The position numbers and the translations under genes were made by a program. Under the pieces are notes generated by a model, which had not been told where the DNA came from, ran no database searches, and worked only from the letters and a program-made list of their open reading frames with translations. Below are positions 7,905 to 17,264 of a stretch of 51,373 nucleotides of DNA, one piece after another. Location: assembly GCA_012959465.1 (NCBI GenBank), contig DUDC01000125.1, forward strand, positions 62,561-113,933, given 5' to 3'. The stretch's first letter is position 1. Each line of letters starts with the position of its first letter. The stretch comes from Planctomycetaceae bacterium. GTDB lineage: Bacteria; Planctomycetota; Planctomycetia; Pirellulales; Pirellulaceae.

Positions 7905-10056
7905 ACATTAACTCGTTGGATGCAAGAAGAACGTGTGCGATCTGTTGCCAGGCGGCTTTCGCGTCATTCGTGTCGCGGAGGAATCCGTGCAATTTCCGTT
8001 TCTCTGCATTCGTCGCGGACCTGGCAAAACAGAGTTCATAAGCGTATTCGATTCGCTGTTGGTCGTCGTTGGAATGCTGCAACAGTAGATTAGCAAGGCG
8101 ATCCGCCTGGCTTATCATGAAGGGGCTATTTAGAAGAAAGAGCTTTTGTAAGGGCGTTGTCGTTTCGACACGCCCAGCGCAGTGGTTGTTCGGATCCGGG
8201 AAATCAAAAAGCGCCAGCAACTCGTCAAGTTCGAACCGACTGATCGTACTATAGACCGTCCTGCGAGTTTCCTGCGAGTCACTCGCTCGGACGGACTCTC
8301 CGCCCACTTGTCGGTCCAGCCGTCCCGCGGCGTGTAATACGGTGTCTCGCCATGCTTCGACGGATAGTCGACGGCGGTTCATTCGCGCAAGCCAACGATT
8401 TTCGGGATCAACGGTGGCCGACGAGCCCATGTCACTTGATTGCTGATACGTTGCCGACAGCGTCATCATTCGATGCAATCGCTTTGGAGACCATTGATAC
8501 CTTTGAAACTCGAGTGCCAAATAATCCAGCAGCTGTGGATGTGTTGGCCGCTCACCGAGCAGGCCAAAATTGCTGGTCGTGCGAACGATTCCTTGACCGA
8601 AGAGCTCACGCCAGGCTCGGTTTGCCCAAACTCGGCTGGTAAGTGGATTGCTAGGAGCGACAATGGATTCGGCCAGCTCCAGCCGACCGCTGCCATGTTG
8701 GAATGGACTCGGTTTTAAATCGGCGCTGGCGATTTTCACGAACCGCCTGGGAACTTCCTCACCCAGGTTTTTGACGTCCCCGCGAATCATCACCTTCAAG
8801 TTGCGGATTTTTTCTGCTTCGCGAACAACATGGAAGGCCGTCTTGGGGTCTTTGGCATGACCATTTTTGCCTTTTTTGATCGAATCATCGAATGGTTGGT
8901 TGAACATTTCGGTGCTGGCAAACACACCGGCAATCGCATAGTAATCTTCCGTCTCGATCGGATCGTACTTGTGATCGTGACAACGAGCACATGCGATGGT
9001 TAGGCCCAGCAATCCCCTGCCAACCATATCGACTCGATCTTCCCATTCGTCGGCCATCACCGCTGGGTCGTTGCGACGGTAGTACTTCGGTCCGAGTCCG
9101 ATGAATCCGAGTGCAGCCACGTGTTGCGAGGCATTGTCACAGAGGTCAGCGGCCAGTTGAAATCGCACAAATTGATCGTAGGGCATGTCGCTGTTTAACG
9201 CGTGAATTGCCCATTGGCGGTAGTAGTGTGCGTTGGGAAAAAACAGCGACTGATTGTTGCCAACAATGTGAGCTTGGTCCTCTGCGTATCTCGCCAAGTC
9301 AAGCCAAGGCCGAGCCCATCGTTCTCCATACGCAGGACTCGCTAGCAGACGATCGACCAAGCGTTCGTCGGCCAGCGGGTGATCGTCATTGATAAATCGA
9401 CTCACCTCGTCGGCGGTCGCTGGCAAGCCCGTCAAGTCGTATGTTAATCGTTGGATGAGCGCCTTGCGCGAAGCCCGTGGGTTGGATGCCAATGAGTTGG
9501 ATTCAAAACGACTCTGTACGTAGCGGTCAATAGGCCCCTTGGCCCAGCCGAGGTCATCGACAGCGGGAATGGTTGAGTACGCTGGTGGCTGAAAGGCCCA
9601 ATGCGTTGTTGCCAAACTCCAATCCACATCCTTATCGGATTTCTGTTTCCCGGGCGATTCGTTGCGTGGGTCGGGCGCGCCGATCTCAACCCACTTTGTC
9701 AAAGTGGCAATTGCCTTCGTACTCAGCTTACCGGAAGGCGGCATTTCCAATGAGTCATAATTGATTGCCGATATCAAAGTACTCTCGTCCGTGTTGCCCG
9801 CCACGATCGCGACACCGCTATCACCGCCCCGCTGCCAGCCGGGCCGGCTGTCGAGCAGTAGATTGCCCTGAAGGGGAGAAGACGATGTGGAATGACATTC
9901 GTAGCAATGCACAACTAGGATTGGGCGGACCTGTTTCTCAAAGAACTCAACGTCCGACGGCTTGATGTCGTCGCCGAACGAAAATGCCGTCAACTGACCA
10001 AATGCGAGGATCGCGGCGGCCCATTTCGGCAATGGATGTGCGTAGACTTGATGCAT
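7894..10056 (-). CDS. PSD1 protein: cytochrome c-like (PSCyt1), DUF1549, DUF1553 (pair 1)
   Basis: 720 residues from the ATG at 10056. An in-frame ATG at 10125 adds 23 residues, but the later start puts a good Sec signal peptide (KWAAAILAFGQLTAFSFG) at the N-terminus. Neither start has a clear Shine-Dalgarno site. A PSCyt1 domain follows, with CYECH at residues 51-55. DUF1549 begins near residue 180 (IDRYVQSRFESN) and contains a second CxxCH, CARCHDHKYDP, near residue 357. DUF1553 runs from about residue 470 (NPLTSRVWANRAW) to 690. Two CxxCH motifs suggest covalent heme. Genes of this type are typically paired with DUF1501 in planctomycetes, as here with an 11-base overlap. Biochemical function unknown. 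Confidence 0.9.
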   Translation of the reverse strand: MHQVYAHPLPKWAAAILAFGQLTAFSFGDDIKPSDVEFFEKQVRPILVVHCYECHSTSSSPLQGNLLLDSRPGWQRGGDSGVAIVAGNTDESTLISAINYDSLEMPPSGKLSTKAIATLTKWVEIGAPDPRNESPGKQKSDKDVDWSLATTHWAFQPPAYSTIPAVDDLGWAKGPIDRYVQSRFESNSLASNPRASRKALIQRLTYDLTGLPATADEVSRFINDDHPLADERLVDRLLASPAYGERWARPWLDLARYAEDQAHIVGNNQSLFFPNAHYYRQWAIHALNSDMPYDQFVRFQLAADLCDNASQHVAALGFIGLGPKYYRRNDPAVMADEWEDRVDMVGRGLLGLTIACARCHDHKYDPIETEDYYAIAGVFASTEMFNQPFDDSIKKGKNGHAKDPKTAFHVVREAEKIRNLKVMIRGDVKNLGEEVPRRFVKIASADLKPSPFQHGSGRLELAESIVAPSNPLTSRVWANRAWRELFGQGIVRTTSNFGLLGERPTHPQLLDYLALEFQRYQWSPKRLHRMMTLSATYQQSSDMGSSATVDPENRWLARMNRRRLSVEAWRDTVLHAAGRLDRQVGGESVRASDSQETRRTVYSTISRFELDELLALFDFPDPNNHCAGRVETTTPLQKLFLLNSPFMISQADRLANLLLQHSNDDQQRIEYAYELCFARSATNAEKRKLHGFLRDTNDAKAAWQQIAHVLLASNELMYVD

Positions 10057-10260
10057 AACGGTAGAACCGTCAAAAATGGGTAGGCTAACAGCGGCGTTCG
10101 CCGCGGCGGGATCAATGACTTGCATTTTACAATGCGAGGCACTGTATAGGATACCAAGAAGCCGAAGATCACGACATGCAGTCGCGGATTGATCGAGACT
10201 AGGACGAGGCGATTTGTCCGGCCTAGTATGCCGTTCAGGTCCATTTAGGCGAATACGAGT

Positions 10261-11664
10261 CTAGCTTACGATTCCTCGTACCACCTTGCCGTGGACATCG
10301 GTGAGGCGATAGTAACGCCCTTGAAATCGATACGTTAATTTCTCGTGGTCGATTCCCAAGCGGTTCAGCATTGTGGCGTGCAAGTCATGAACGCTAACTG
10401 GATCTTTAACGATGTTATAGCTGTAATCGTCCGTTTCTCCGTAACTGACACCAGGTCGCATTCCGCCGCCGGCGACCCAGATCGAGAAGCAGCGAGGGTG
10501 GTGATCTCGGCCGTAGTTCTTCGCCGTCAACTCGCCTTGGCAATAGACGGTTCTCCCAAACTCGCCGCCCCATACCAGCAGTGTCTCGTCCAGCAGACCG
10601 CGCTGTTTAAGGTCTTGCAACAGACCGGCCGAAGCTCGGTCGGTCTGCTGGCAACGTTGGCGGATCTGGCTGGGTAATCCGCCGTGTGCATCCCAACCGC
10701 GATGGAATAACTGAACAAAACGGACACCACGTTCGGAGAGACGTCGGGCCAACAAGCAGTTGTGGGCGTAGGTTCCCGGCTTCTTGGCGTCTTCACCGTA
10801 TAGGTCGAATGTCGATTGCGGTTCATTGGAAATGTCCGCCAATTCTGGCACAGACATCTGCATCCGGTATGCCATTTCGTATTGAGCAACTCGAGCTGTG
10901 ATCTCGGGGTCGCCAATTTGATCGAACTGTATTTCGTTCAATTCGCGTAGATCGTCGAGCATTGTACGGCGCAATGGTCGATCGATTCCGTCCGGATTGT
11001 TCAAATACAACACCGGAGACTTCCCTGAACGTAGGCGAACTCCTTGATATTGCGACGGAAGGAAACCAGCACCCCACAATCGATCATAGAGAGGTTGTCC
11101 ACCATGATTCGAGATCATCGCAACGAACGCTGGCAGCTCATCGTTCTCACTGCCCAGCCCGTAGTTGAGCCACGAACCCATACTCGGGCGGCCAGCGATC
11201 TGAAATCCAGTTTGAAAGAAAGTGATGGCCGGGTCATGATTGATCGCTTCTGTGTGCATCGAACGAATAACGCAAATGTCGTCCGCGACCTTGGCTAATT
11301 CGGGCATGACGTCTGTGTTGAGCCAAGTTCCCGATTCGCCACACTGCGAGAAGTTAAACACCGATCTGGCAACAGGAAATGAGCTTTGGCCGGCTGTCAT
11401 ACCTGTCAGACGTTGACCATTAAAGACAGATTCAGGCACTTCTTGTTTGTGAACCTTATCCAAGTGCGGCTTGTAGTCGAGCAGGTCCATTTGAGGTGGA
11501 CCACCGGACTGAAACAGATAGATCACTCGTTTCGCTTTCGGCGATGCCGTCACGCTGGCCGGCAATTTTTCGTCGCCCACGCCGTTTCGGTTGAGCAGCG
11601 ATGTCAACGCCATCGCGCCCAATCCGTTGACTTGCGTTAGAAATGATCGACGGTTTGTACTCAT
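10261..11664 (-). CDS. DUF1501 family protein, Tat-exported (pair 2)
   Basis: 467 residues starting at ATG, with a Tat-type signal STNRRSFLTQV followed by a short hydrophobic region. It shows the same landmarks as the other DUF1501 copies: YLFQSGGPPQMDLLDYKP, LVWGGEFGRTVY, GRDHHPRCFSIWVAGGG, and VHDLHATMLNRLGIDH with YRFQGRYYRLTDVHG. It lies 44 bases downstream of the LamG-containing PSD1 gene on the same strand, forming a second PSD1-DUF1501 pair. 204 bases separate it from the start of the next PSD1 gene. It resembles the pair 1 copy in its C-terminal block more than it resembles the two unpaired copies, which end in FSGRP-like or AGRPQYLLEEG sequences. Periplasmic, probably metal-dependent, substrate unknown. 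Confidence 0.92.
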   Translation of the reverse strand: MSTNRRSFLTQVNGLGAMALTSLLNRNGVGDEKLPASVTASPKAKRVIYLFQSGGPPQMDLLDYKPHLDKVHKQEVPESVFNGQRLTGMTAGQSSFPVARSVFNFSQCGESGTWLNTDVMPELAKVADDICVIRSMHTEAINHDPAITFFQTGFQIAGRPSMGSWLNYGLGSENDELPAFVAMISNHGGQPLYDRLWGAGFLPSQYQGVRLRSGKSPVLYLNNPDGIDRPLRRTMLDDLRELNEIQFDQIGDPEITARVAQYEMAYRMQMSVPELADISNEPQSTFDLYGEDAKKPGTYAHNCLLARRLSERGVRFVQLFHRGWDAHGGLPSQIRQRCQQTDRASAGLLQDLKQRGLLDETLLVWGGEFGRTVYCQGELTAKNYGRDHHPRCFSIWVAGGGMRPGVSYGETDDYSYNIVKDPVSVHDLHATMLNRLGIDHEKLTYRFQGRYYRLTDVHGKVVRGIVS

Positions 11665-11708
11665 CCGGAATCTCAGGATTGGTTGCGATGTGTCAAAGTG
11701 ATCAAAAT

Positions 11709-14700
11709 CTACGGTTTGCTAATTGTCTCGTCCAGATTCAACAGCATGTTTGCCAGTGCTGTCGCGGCGGCCAAGGATGTTGGAGCGAGGTCCGCAGGTG
11801 CCGGTGACTCGCCCACGGCCAATAGACGCGTGGCGGCCGCAGGATCTGATGCAAAGTGCTTCGAGTAGACTCTCCACGCTCGTTCAACGATCAGCCGTTC
11901 TTTCGCCGTAGGAGGTCGGCCGACAATTCGCCGAAATGTCTCAATGTCAGGGGATTGCCCGCTTCGCAGGACGCGGGTGCCCAGATTTCGAGCCGCTTCA
12001 ACGAAAGTCACTTCGTTCAACAATGTTAAGGCTTGCAACGGCGTGTTGGTCGTCTTAGGACGCACGGAACACGATTCGCGATCGGCAGCGTCAAGTAGGG
12101 CCATGCTTGGCGGAACAACGGTACGTTTCCATATGGTGTACAGGCTGCGGCGGTACAGGTCTTGGCCTTTTGACTGTCGATAGGTCATGTTGCTCATCTC
12201 ACGCCAAAGATTCGCCGGTTGGTAGGGAGACACCGACGAACCGCCAGTCCGCTCGACGAGCAGTCCCGAGAGTGCCAAAGCCTGGTCGCGGAGTACGTGC
12301 GCCGGAAGCCGCTTGCGAGATCCTCTCGACAGCAGCCGGTTTTCCGGGTCGATCCTGCGTTTGTTCTCGTCGGCTGCCGATGACTGACGATACGTCGCGC
12401 TCGAGGCGATCAATCGCTGCATTCGTTTGACATCCCAGCTCGACTCGCGAAACTCCACGGCCAGGAAGTCGAGCAAACCGGGGTGGGACGGCGCTTCTCC
12501 TTGCACTCCAAAGTCCTCCGCCGTCTTGACCAATCCCGTGCCGAACAGCCGCTGCCAATAACGATTCACGGCAACACGTGCCGTTAAAGGGTGCGATTCT
12601 GAAAAAAGCCATCGGGCGAAATCCAGTCGGTTGCCAGCGGCGACGTTGCCCAATGCCATGGGCGTTCCAGAGGTAACGACATCACCCAATTGGTCGTAAC
12701 GTCCACGCAAATGAACGTGGGTTGTCTTCGACTCCGCCCGTTCGGTCATAATCATGGTTGTAGGAAGGCTGTCGACAAATGCTCGTAATTTGCGACGGGC
12801 CTTGGTCAAACGAGTTGCTGCCTGTTTCAAAGTGCTCCGCGCGCGATGCTCGAGAAACCACCGCCGTAACACGTTGGTCTGCAGCGTTGAGCGTCGATCG
12901 CCGGCCATAGAGAGTATGGCCGGAATGGTCTGCCACTCCGAGAGCGACGTCACTTCATCAGGGAATAGCGATCGATTATATACCCTGACGTCTGCGAGCT
13001 CGCCGTGGTAAGTCTTGCCAACGACGCCGCCTCCCAAGCGGAGTGGATCACCTTTTCCGGCACCACCCGTGTTACTGTTCGTGTTGTAGAGGATTCTTAC
13101 CGGCTGCGGCTTGCCGTCTATGAAGATGTTCATCCCTCGGGCACTTTGAGAACCATCGTTGATGAGGACGATGTGAGACCAGCGATTTGTCGGGATGGAA
13201 GTGACTGTCTCGACCGCGGCAACTCCCGACACCCACCGCGTGATCAGAAAAAACTGAAGTTTGCCGCGACTCAATTTTACGGCAATGCCAGGTCTACGCG
13301 TGTTCTTTGATTGCTGAGACATGACAACCCCGTCGGTCACTTCCGACGGCTTCATCCAAAAACTGACGGAGAAGCGTTTTTCACACTTCAGCCCGTCCGT
13401 ACCTGGCAATTTCAATATAGTTTGACCGTCCAATTGTAACGTCGGCCTCCCATTCGACTCGCCCCAGATGGGTTTGCCAGACTCGACGGTTGACTCATCG
13501 GAGCGTTCTCTGAAATGCCGTGCAGTGTCGGCGAGCAACACCGGGGTCGTTTTGTTTGATTCTAACCCCGCGATTGCCTCATCGACTTGCAGCTCCAACT
13601 CGGCGAGTGCCGCCCTGGCGATGTTCAGGTCTGACGTCAATTGGTCCCAGGTCTGTTGCTGTTCACGGGTCGGGGTAATTAACCAGGGCTCCGAGTTGCC
13701 AAATTTTACAGCCCGTCCCGATTCAGGAATGTTGTCAAAGTACGAAATCAATCGGTAGTATTCGCGTTGTGAGAACGGGTCGTACTTATGGTCGTGACAT
13801 CGAGCACACCCGAGAGTTAGTCCCATCCAAACCGTCGCCGAAGTGTCAATGCGATCGACTGCGTTTTCGAGGAGAAACTCGTTGAGGACCAAACCCGCCT
13901 CGGAATTGTAGCGATGGTTGCGGTTAAATCCTGTCGCCAAGCGTTGCTCACTTGTCGCGTTGGGCAGTAAGTCCCCGGCCAACTGTTCGATCGAAAACTG
14001 ATCGAATGGTTTTCCGTCATTGTACGCGTCGATTACCCAATCCCTCCACCGCCACATCGATCGTGGTCCGTCGTTCTGATAGCCATCGGTATCCGCGTAA
14101 CGGGCTGCGTCCAACCAGTGGTGAGTCATTGCTTCGCCATATCTGGGCGAAGCCAACAAACGATCGAGCAACCTCTGGTAGGCCGCCGGATGTCGATCGT
14201 GAACGAACCTGTCGACCTCACCGGCGGTCGGGGGTAGACCGGTAAAGTCAAGTGTTAGCCGCCGTATCAATGTCTCACGAGTGGCTGCCGCAGCTGGTCG
14301 CAACGATTCACGTTCGATTCGCGCCAACACGTGGCGATCGAGCGGTTGACGTATCCAGTCGGTGTCATTCACGATTGGGAGCTCAACTCTCAACGGAGGG
14401 ACGAACGACCAATGGGTCTGCCAATGGGCCCCCGCGGAAATCCATGCGACCAGTGTTTCCTTCTGTCTTGTTGTCAACGAGCGACCAGAATCGAGCGGCG
14501 GCATTTGCTGATCCTCATCGTCACTCAATATTCGTTCGATCAGCAAGCTCGCGTGCGGTTTTCCAGGCGCTATAACGAGGCCACCATCGCGGCTCGCTTT
14601 CGCTTGCCTTTCGAGATCGAGACGAAGATCGGCCTGACGTGCCGTTGCGTCGGGGCCGTGGCAGGGAAAGCACGCGTCGGCAAGAATCGGCCGTATGTCG

Positions 14701-14786
14701 CGGGAGAAGTCGACCTCGATCGCTTCAGCACGGACTAGTGACACCGCGGTTAACAGAGCGGTTGCTAGAATTGTGCGAGTTTCCAC
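11709..14786 (-). CDS. PSD1 protein with inserted LamG domain: PSCyt1, DUF1549, LamG, DUF1553 (pair 2)
   Basis: 1025 residues with a GTG start, preceded by GGGAG about 7 bases upstream. A Sec signal peptide (ILATALLTAVSLVRAEA) leads into PSCyt1 with CFPCH at residues 39-43. DUF1549 starts near residue 145 and includes CARCHDHKYDP near residue 327. Residues about 460-610 form a concanavalin-like LamG/Laminin_G_3 domain: FSVSFWMKPSE, then NRWSHIVLIND, NIFIDGKPQPV and GELADVRVYNRSL. DUF1553 follows from about 730 (HPLTARVAVNRYWQRLFG) to 990. LamG domains often bind carbohydrate, which suggests a polysaccharide-related role (inference). Followed after 44 bases by its DUF1501 partner. Function not established. 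Confidence 0.92.
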   Translation of the reverse strand: METRTILATALLTAVSLVRAEAIEVDFSRDIRPILADACFPCHGPDATARQADLRLDLERQAKASRDGGLVIAPGKPHASLLIERILSDDEDQQMPPLDSGRSLTTRQKETLVAWISAGAHWQTHWSFVPPLRVELPIVNDTDWIRQPLDRHVLARIERESLRPAAAATRETLIRRLTLDFTGLPPTAGEVDRFVHDRHPAAYQRLLDRLLASPRYGEAMTHHWLDAARYADTDGYQNDGPRSMWRWRDWVIDAYNDGKPFDQFSIEQLAGDLLPNATSEQRLATGFNRNHRYNSEAGLVLNEFLLENAVDRIDTSATVWMGLTLGCARCHDHKYDPFSQREYYRLISYFDNIPESGRAVKFGNSEPWLITPTREQQQTWDQLTSDLNIARAALAELELQVDEAIAGLESNKTTPVLLADTARHFRERSDESTVESGKPIWGESNGRPTLQLDGQTILKLPGTDGLKCEKRFSVSFWMKPSEVTDGVVMSQQSKNTRRPGIAVKLSRGKLQFFLITRWVSGVAAVETVTSIPTNRWSHIVLINDGSQSARGMNIFIDGKPQPVRILYNTNSNTGGAGKGDPLRLGGGVVGKTYHGELADVRVYNRSLFPDEVTSLSEWQTIPAILSMAGDRRSTLQTNVLRRWFLEHRARSTLKQAATRLTKARRKLRAFVDSLPTTMIMTERAESKTTHVHLRGRYDQLGDVVTSGTPMALGNVAAGNRLDFARWLFSESHPLTARVAVNRYWQRLFGTGLVKTAEDFGVQGEAPSHPGLLDFLAVEFRESSWDVKRMQRLIASSATYRQSSAADENKRRIDPENRLLSRGSRKRLPAHVLRDQALALSGLLVERTGGSSVSPYQPANLWREMSNMTYRQSKGQDLYRRSLYTIWKRTVVPPSMALLDAADRESCSVRPKTTNTPLQALTLLNEVTFVEAARNLGTRVLRSGQSPDIETFRRIVGRPPTAKERLIVERAWRVYSKHFASDPAAATRLLAVGESPAPADLAPTSLAAATALANMLLNLDETISKP

Positions 14787-14968
14787 GAGGGACTCCCAAC
14801 AAAAACGAATCCGACATCATTCATGTCTAATTTCACGGGTGAGTGGGTCTTCGAGTCCCGAGCTGATACGCCTCTTACGCCCTAGGGAGCCCGTAGCCTA
14901 TTATGTTCCCTGAAGACCTCAATTACAAAGGCCTCTAAGCGACCGCATCGACCGGAGACAACAACCAC

Positions 14969-15589
14969 ATGGCGACCTCGAACAAACACGTCTTTGCCGC
15001 CCGTTGGACGCGACTGGCGGCGGACGTTGAACAAGCGTTTTTTCGCATTGAACGTCAGGATCGGTGGTTGGCGAGCGCCATCAATGGCGCCATTGCCGGT
15101 GCATCGGTGGCCCTGGTGGCCTGGTTGGTGACGACGACCCACGAAGGGGACATGCTACTGTTCGCCTGTCTTGGATCATCCGCAGCATCGGTCGTGTTCG
15201 CGCCCGTGGCTAAGAGCAACAGTTTGAGGACGATCATTTGCGCCTATGTGATTGCCTCGTTGACTTGCTTCGTTCTTTTTCCAATGAGAGATTTTGCTTA
15301 TATTCCGGTTCAGTGTTTCTTGGCCGTGGCACTTCCGGTGACATTCATGAGATGGATGGACTCGATGCACCCTGCGGCAATTGGTGCGTCTTTGGCATTT
15401 ATTATCTATGACCGTGATGTCAAATTGATCATCTTGCTTCTGTTGGCCATCCTCGGATTGCTGACCATCGTCAAAGTGCTGGCGTATATCTACCTGGAGG
15501 AGCTGAAGTTCAAGGACTTTGGCCGCGAGTTTCGCCGCGAGTACTACGGCCAGGAAATGACCATTACTGTCAAGAACTCGCCGGATTGA
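14969..15589 (+). CDS. HPP-like integral membrane protein
   Basis: 206 residues with five or so hydrophobic segments: NGAIAGASVALVAWLV, MLLFACLGSSAASVVFAP, IICAYVIASLTCFVLFP, CFLAVALPVTFM and LIILLLLAILGLLTIVKVLAYI. The segment GSSAASVVFAP matches the 'lGASavllF' block of the HPP family, and MHPAAIGASLAF matches the family signature with HPA in place of HPP. Some HPP proteins have been linked to nitrite transport, but here no function can be assigned. The N-terminal 35 residues are charged and probably cytoplasmic. ATG start with a weak GGAG site. It faces the LamG-PSD1 gene divergently across 182 bases that must hold both promoters, and it converges on the unpaired DUF1501 gene. Confidence 0.75.
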   Translation: MATSNKHVFAARWTRLAADVEQAFFRIERQDRWLASAINGAIAGASVALVAWLVTTTHEGDMLLFACLGSSAASVVFAPVAKSNSLRTIICAYVIASLTCFVLFPMRDFAYIPVQCFLAVALPVTFMRWMDSMHPAAIGASLAFIIYDRDVKLIILLLLAILGLLTIVKVLAYIYLEELKFKDFGREFRREYYGQEMTITVKNSPD

Positions 15590-15638
15590 CGTTGTGGGAC
15601 GTCGAGATACGTCGCAAAGTGTGGACTTGTCGCGAGGT

Positions 15639-17045
15639 CTAGATCATTTCGGCGATCGGCTCGCCCTCTTCAAGCAAGTACTGCGGTCTACCAGCCGGGT
15701 CGAGAATCGTCGTCCGCCGGGCGTCAATTCCCAAGCGATTGTAAACGGTCGCCAGAACATCCTGGTAGGTCACCGGGCGAGTGACGGCAGTCCCCGCCAC
15801 GCGGTCCGTCGAGCCAATCACCTGCCCAGTCTGCAAACCGCCGCCGGCGAGCATGGCCATGCCGACGTTTGGCCAGTGATCGCGTCCCGCGTTCTTGTTG
15901 ATCGTGGGCGTTCGGCCAAATTCGCCCCAAACCACAATCGTCACGTCGTCCAGCATTCCTCGTTGTCGCAAATCTGTGATCAAAGCGTGAAGTCCGTGAT
16001 CCAAAATTGGCAACATATGTCGCATGCGTTTGAAGTTACTCCGGTGCGTGTCAAAATCGCTGAACGATACGCTGACGCAGCGAACTCCCACCTCTACTAA
16101 CCGCCTCGCCAACAGAAGTTTCCGCATCGCCAGGTGGTTGTCAGCGGTCGTGAAACGCTCGACCGATGATTCAGGAGGTGTGTACAGTGCGACCGTCCGC
16201 GGATCCTCCTGATCCAGATCCATTGCCGCTGCAAAATCTCCCGAGGTCAGTATGTTTGTCGCCTGATGATGAAAACGGTCCATGGCGTTCATCATGCCCG
16301 ACCGGTCAACCTGGCGTTGCAGTCGATCGAGTTGACCGAGCAGCCACTGGCGGTTTGCCAATCGATCAGAAGTTAAGTCAGTGTGCAGCGTCATCGAAGT
16401 GACGTGATCGGAACCCTGGTTCACCAACTCTCGCTTCATGCCGTCTTCCAACGGTCTTGAGAACATATTGCTGATGTCGGGACGAAATGGTTGGTCTGTC
16501 GGACCGAGAAAGCCTGGGCGAGCGCTGTTACGTACCAAGGGCCGACCCTGCATCATGTCGACAAATGTTGGCGCAACGTCGTCGCTCGTCGACCATAGTC
16601 GGTTGAGTACGCATCCCATCGCCGGCCGACCACCAAATGACGCCAAGTTCTTCACATCAAAACCTGATTGGCATTGAAACGCGTCGTGACGGCCAGCGGC
16701 TCCAATTAGGGAACGAATGAAGACCCAGTCGTTGGCTGCACTTGCGAGTTTTGGTAGCAGTTCGCACACCTGAAAACCGGGAAGGCTGGTGGCGATTGGC
16801 GAGAATTCTCCTCGAGTTTCGGCCGGAGCGTTTGGCTTCAAATCGATCGTGTCCATTTGAGGCGGACCACCGTCCAGGTGGATTTGGATCACTGCCTTGC
16901 GCGATGAGCCAGTACCAACTCTGGCCTCGGCCCGCAGGAGGTCGGCCAACGTTAGGCCGCCCAATGCAAGAGTCCCGGCCGTCAGGAAGCGACGTCGCGT
17001 GATCCCGTCACAGTGCCGGTAACTCGGGCCAGAAACAGTTAACAC
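15639..17045 (-). CDS. DUF1501 family protein, Tat-exported, without a PSD1 partner
   Basis: 468 residues, GTG start chosen because AAGGAG lies 6 bases upstream. The Tat signal is GITRRRFLTAG followed by LALGGLTLADLLRA. Landmarks are IQIHLDGGPPQMDTIDLKP, IVVWGEFGRTPTINKNAGRDHWPNVGM, and TYQDVLATVYNRLGID. It belongs to the subgroup with the NAGRDHWP block, as does the copy at 44.9 kb, and not to the GRDHH subgroup of the two paired copies. The neighbouring genes (HPP-like on one side, an acidic membrane protein on the other) are not PSD1, so its partner, if any, is elsewhere. The next upstream gene is 219 bases away, so it probably has its own promoter. Confidence 0.92.
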   Translation of the reverse strand: MLTVSGPSYRHCDGITRRRFLTAGTLALGGLTLADLLRAEARVGTGSSRKAVIQIHLDGGPPQMDTIDLKPNAPAETRGEFSPIATSLPGFQVCELLPKLASAANDWVFIRSLIGAAGRHDAFQCQSGFDVKNLASFGGRPAMGCVLNRLWSTSDDVAPTFVDMMQGRPLVRNSARPGFLGPTDQPFRPDISNMFSRPLEDGMKRELVNQGSDHVTSMTLHTDLTSDRLANRQWLLGQLDRLQRQVDRSGMMNAMDRFHHQATNILTSGDFAAAMDLDQEDPRTVALYTPPESSVERFTTADNHLAMRKLLLARRLVEVGVRCVSVSFSDFDTHRSNFKRMRHMLPILDHGLHALITDLRQRGMLDDVTIVVWGEFGRTPTINKNAGRDHWPNVGMAMLAGGGLQTGQVIGSTDRVAGTAVTRPVTYQDVLATVYNRLGIDARRTTILDPAGRPQYLLEEGEPIAEMI

Positions 17046-17051
17046 TGCTTG

Positions 17052-17057
17052 CTCCTT
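17052..17057 (-). promoter_or_regulatory. Ribosome binding site deciding a GTG start
   Basis: AAGGAG on the minus strand, 6 bases before the GTG at 17045 of the unpaired DUF1501 gene. This spacing supports GTG as the real start, placing the Tat motif about 17 residues in. Confidence 0.8.
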
Positions 17058-17264
17058 CGTTTCAGAAACCAGACGTCTTGCATTCCTATCGACGATAACT
17101 CAAAGATCAGCATCGCCTTTCAAGTGCCAAAATGCAAGCGCAATCACTGACGGCATATCGTGTTACGCCACCCTTGTTACGTTAATATCGGACCATTTCC
17201 GCCGGCTACTCCAGCCGTTTCACGCTTCGTTCTCACAGGCGCTCGCTGCTCGATGTGAAACTCG

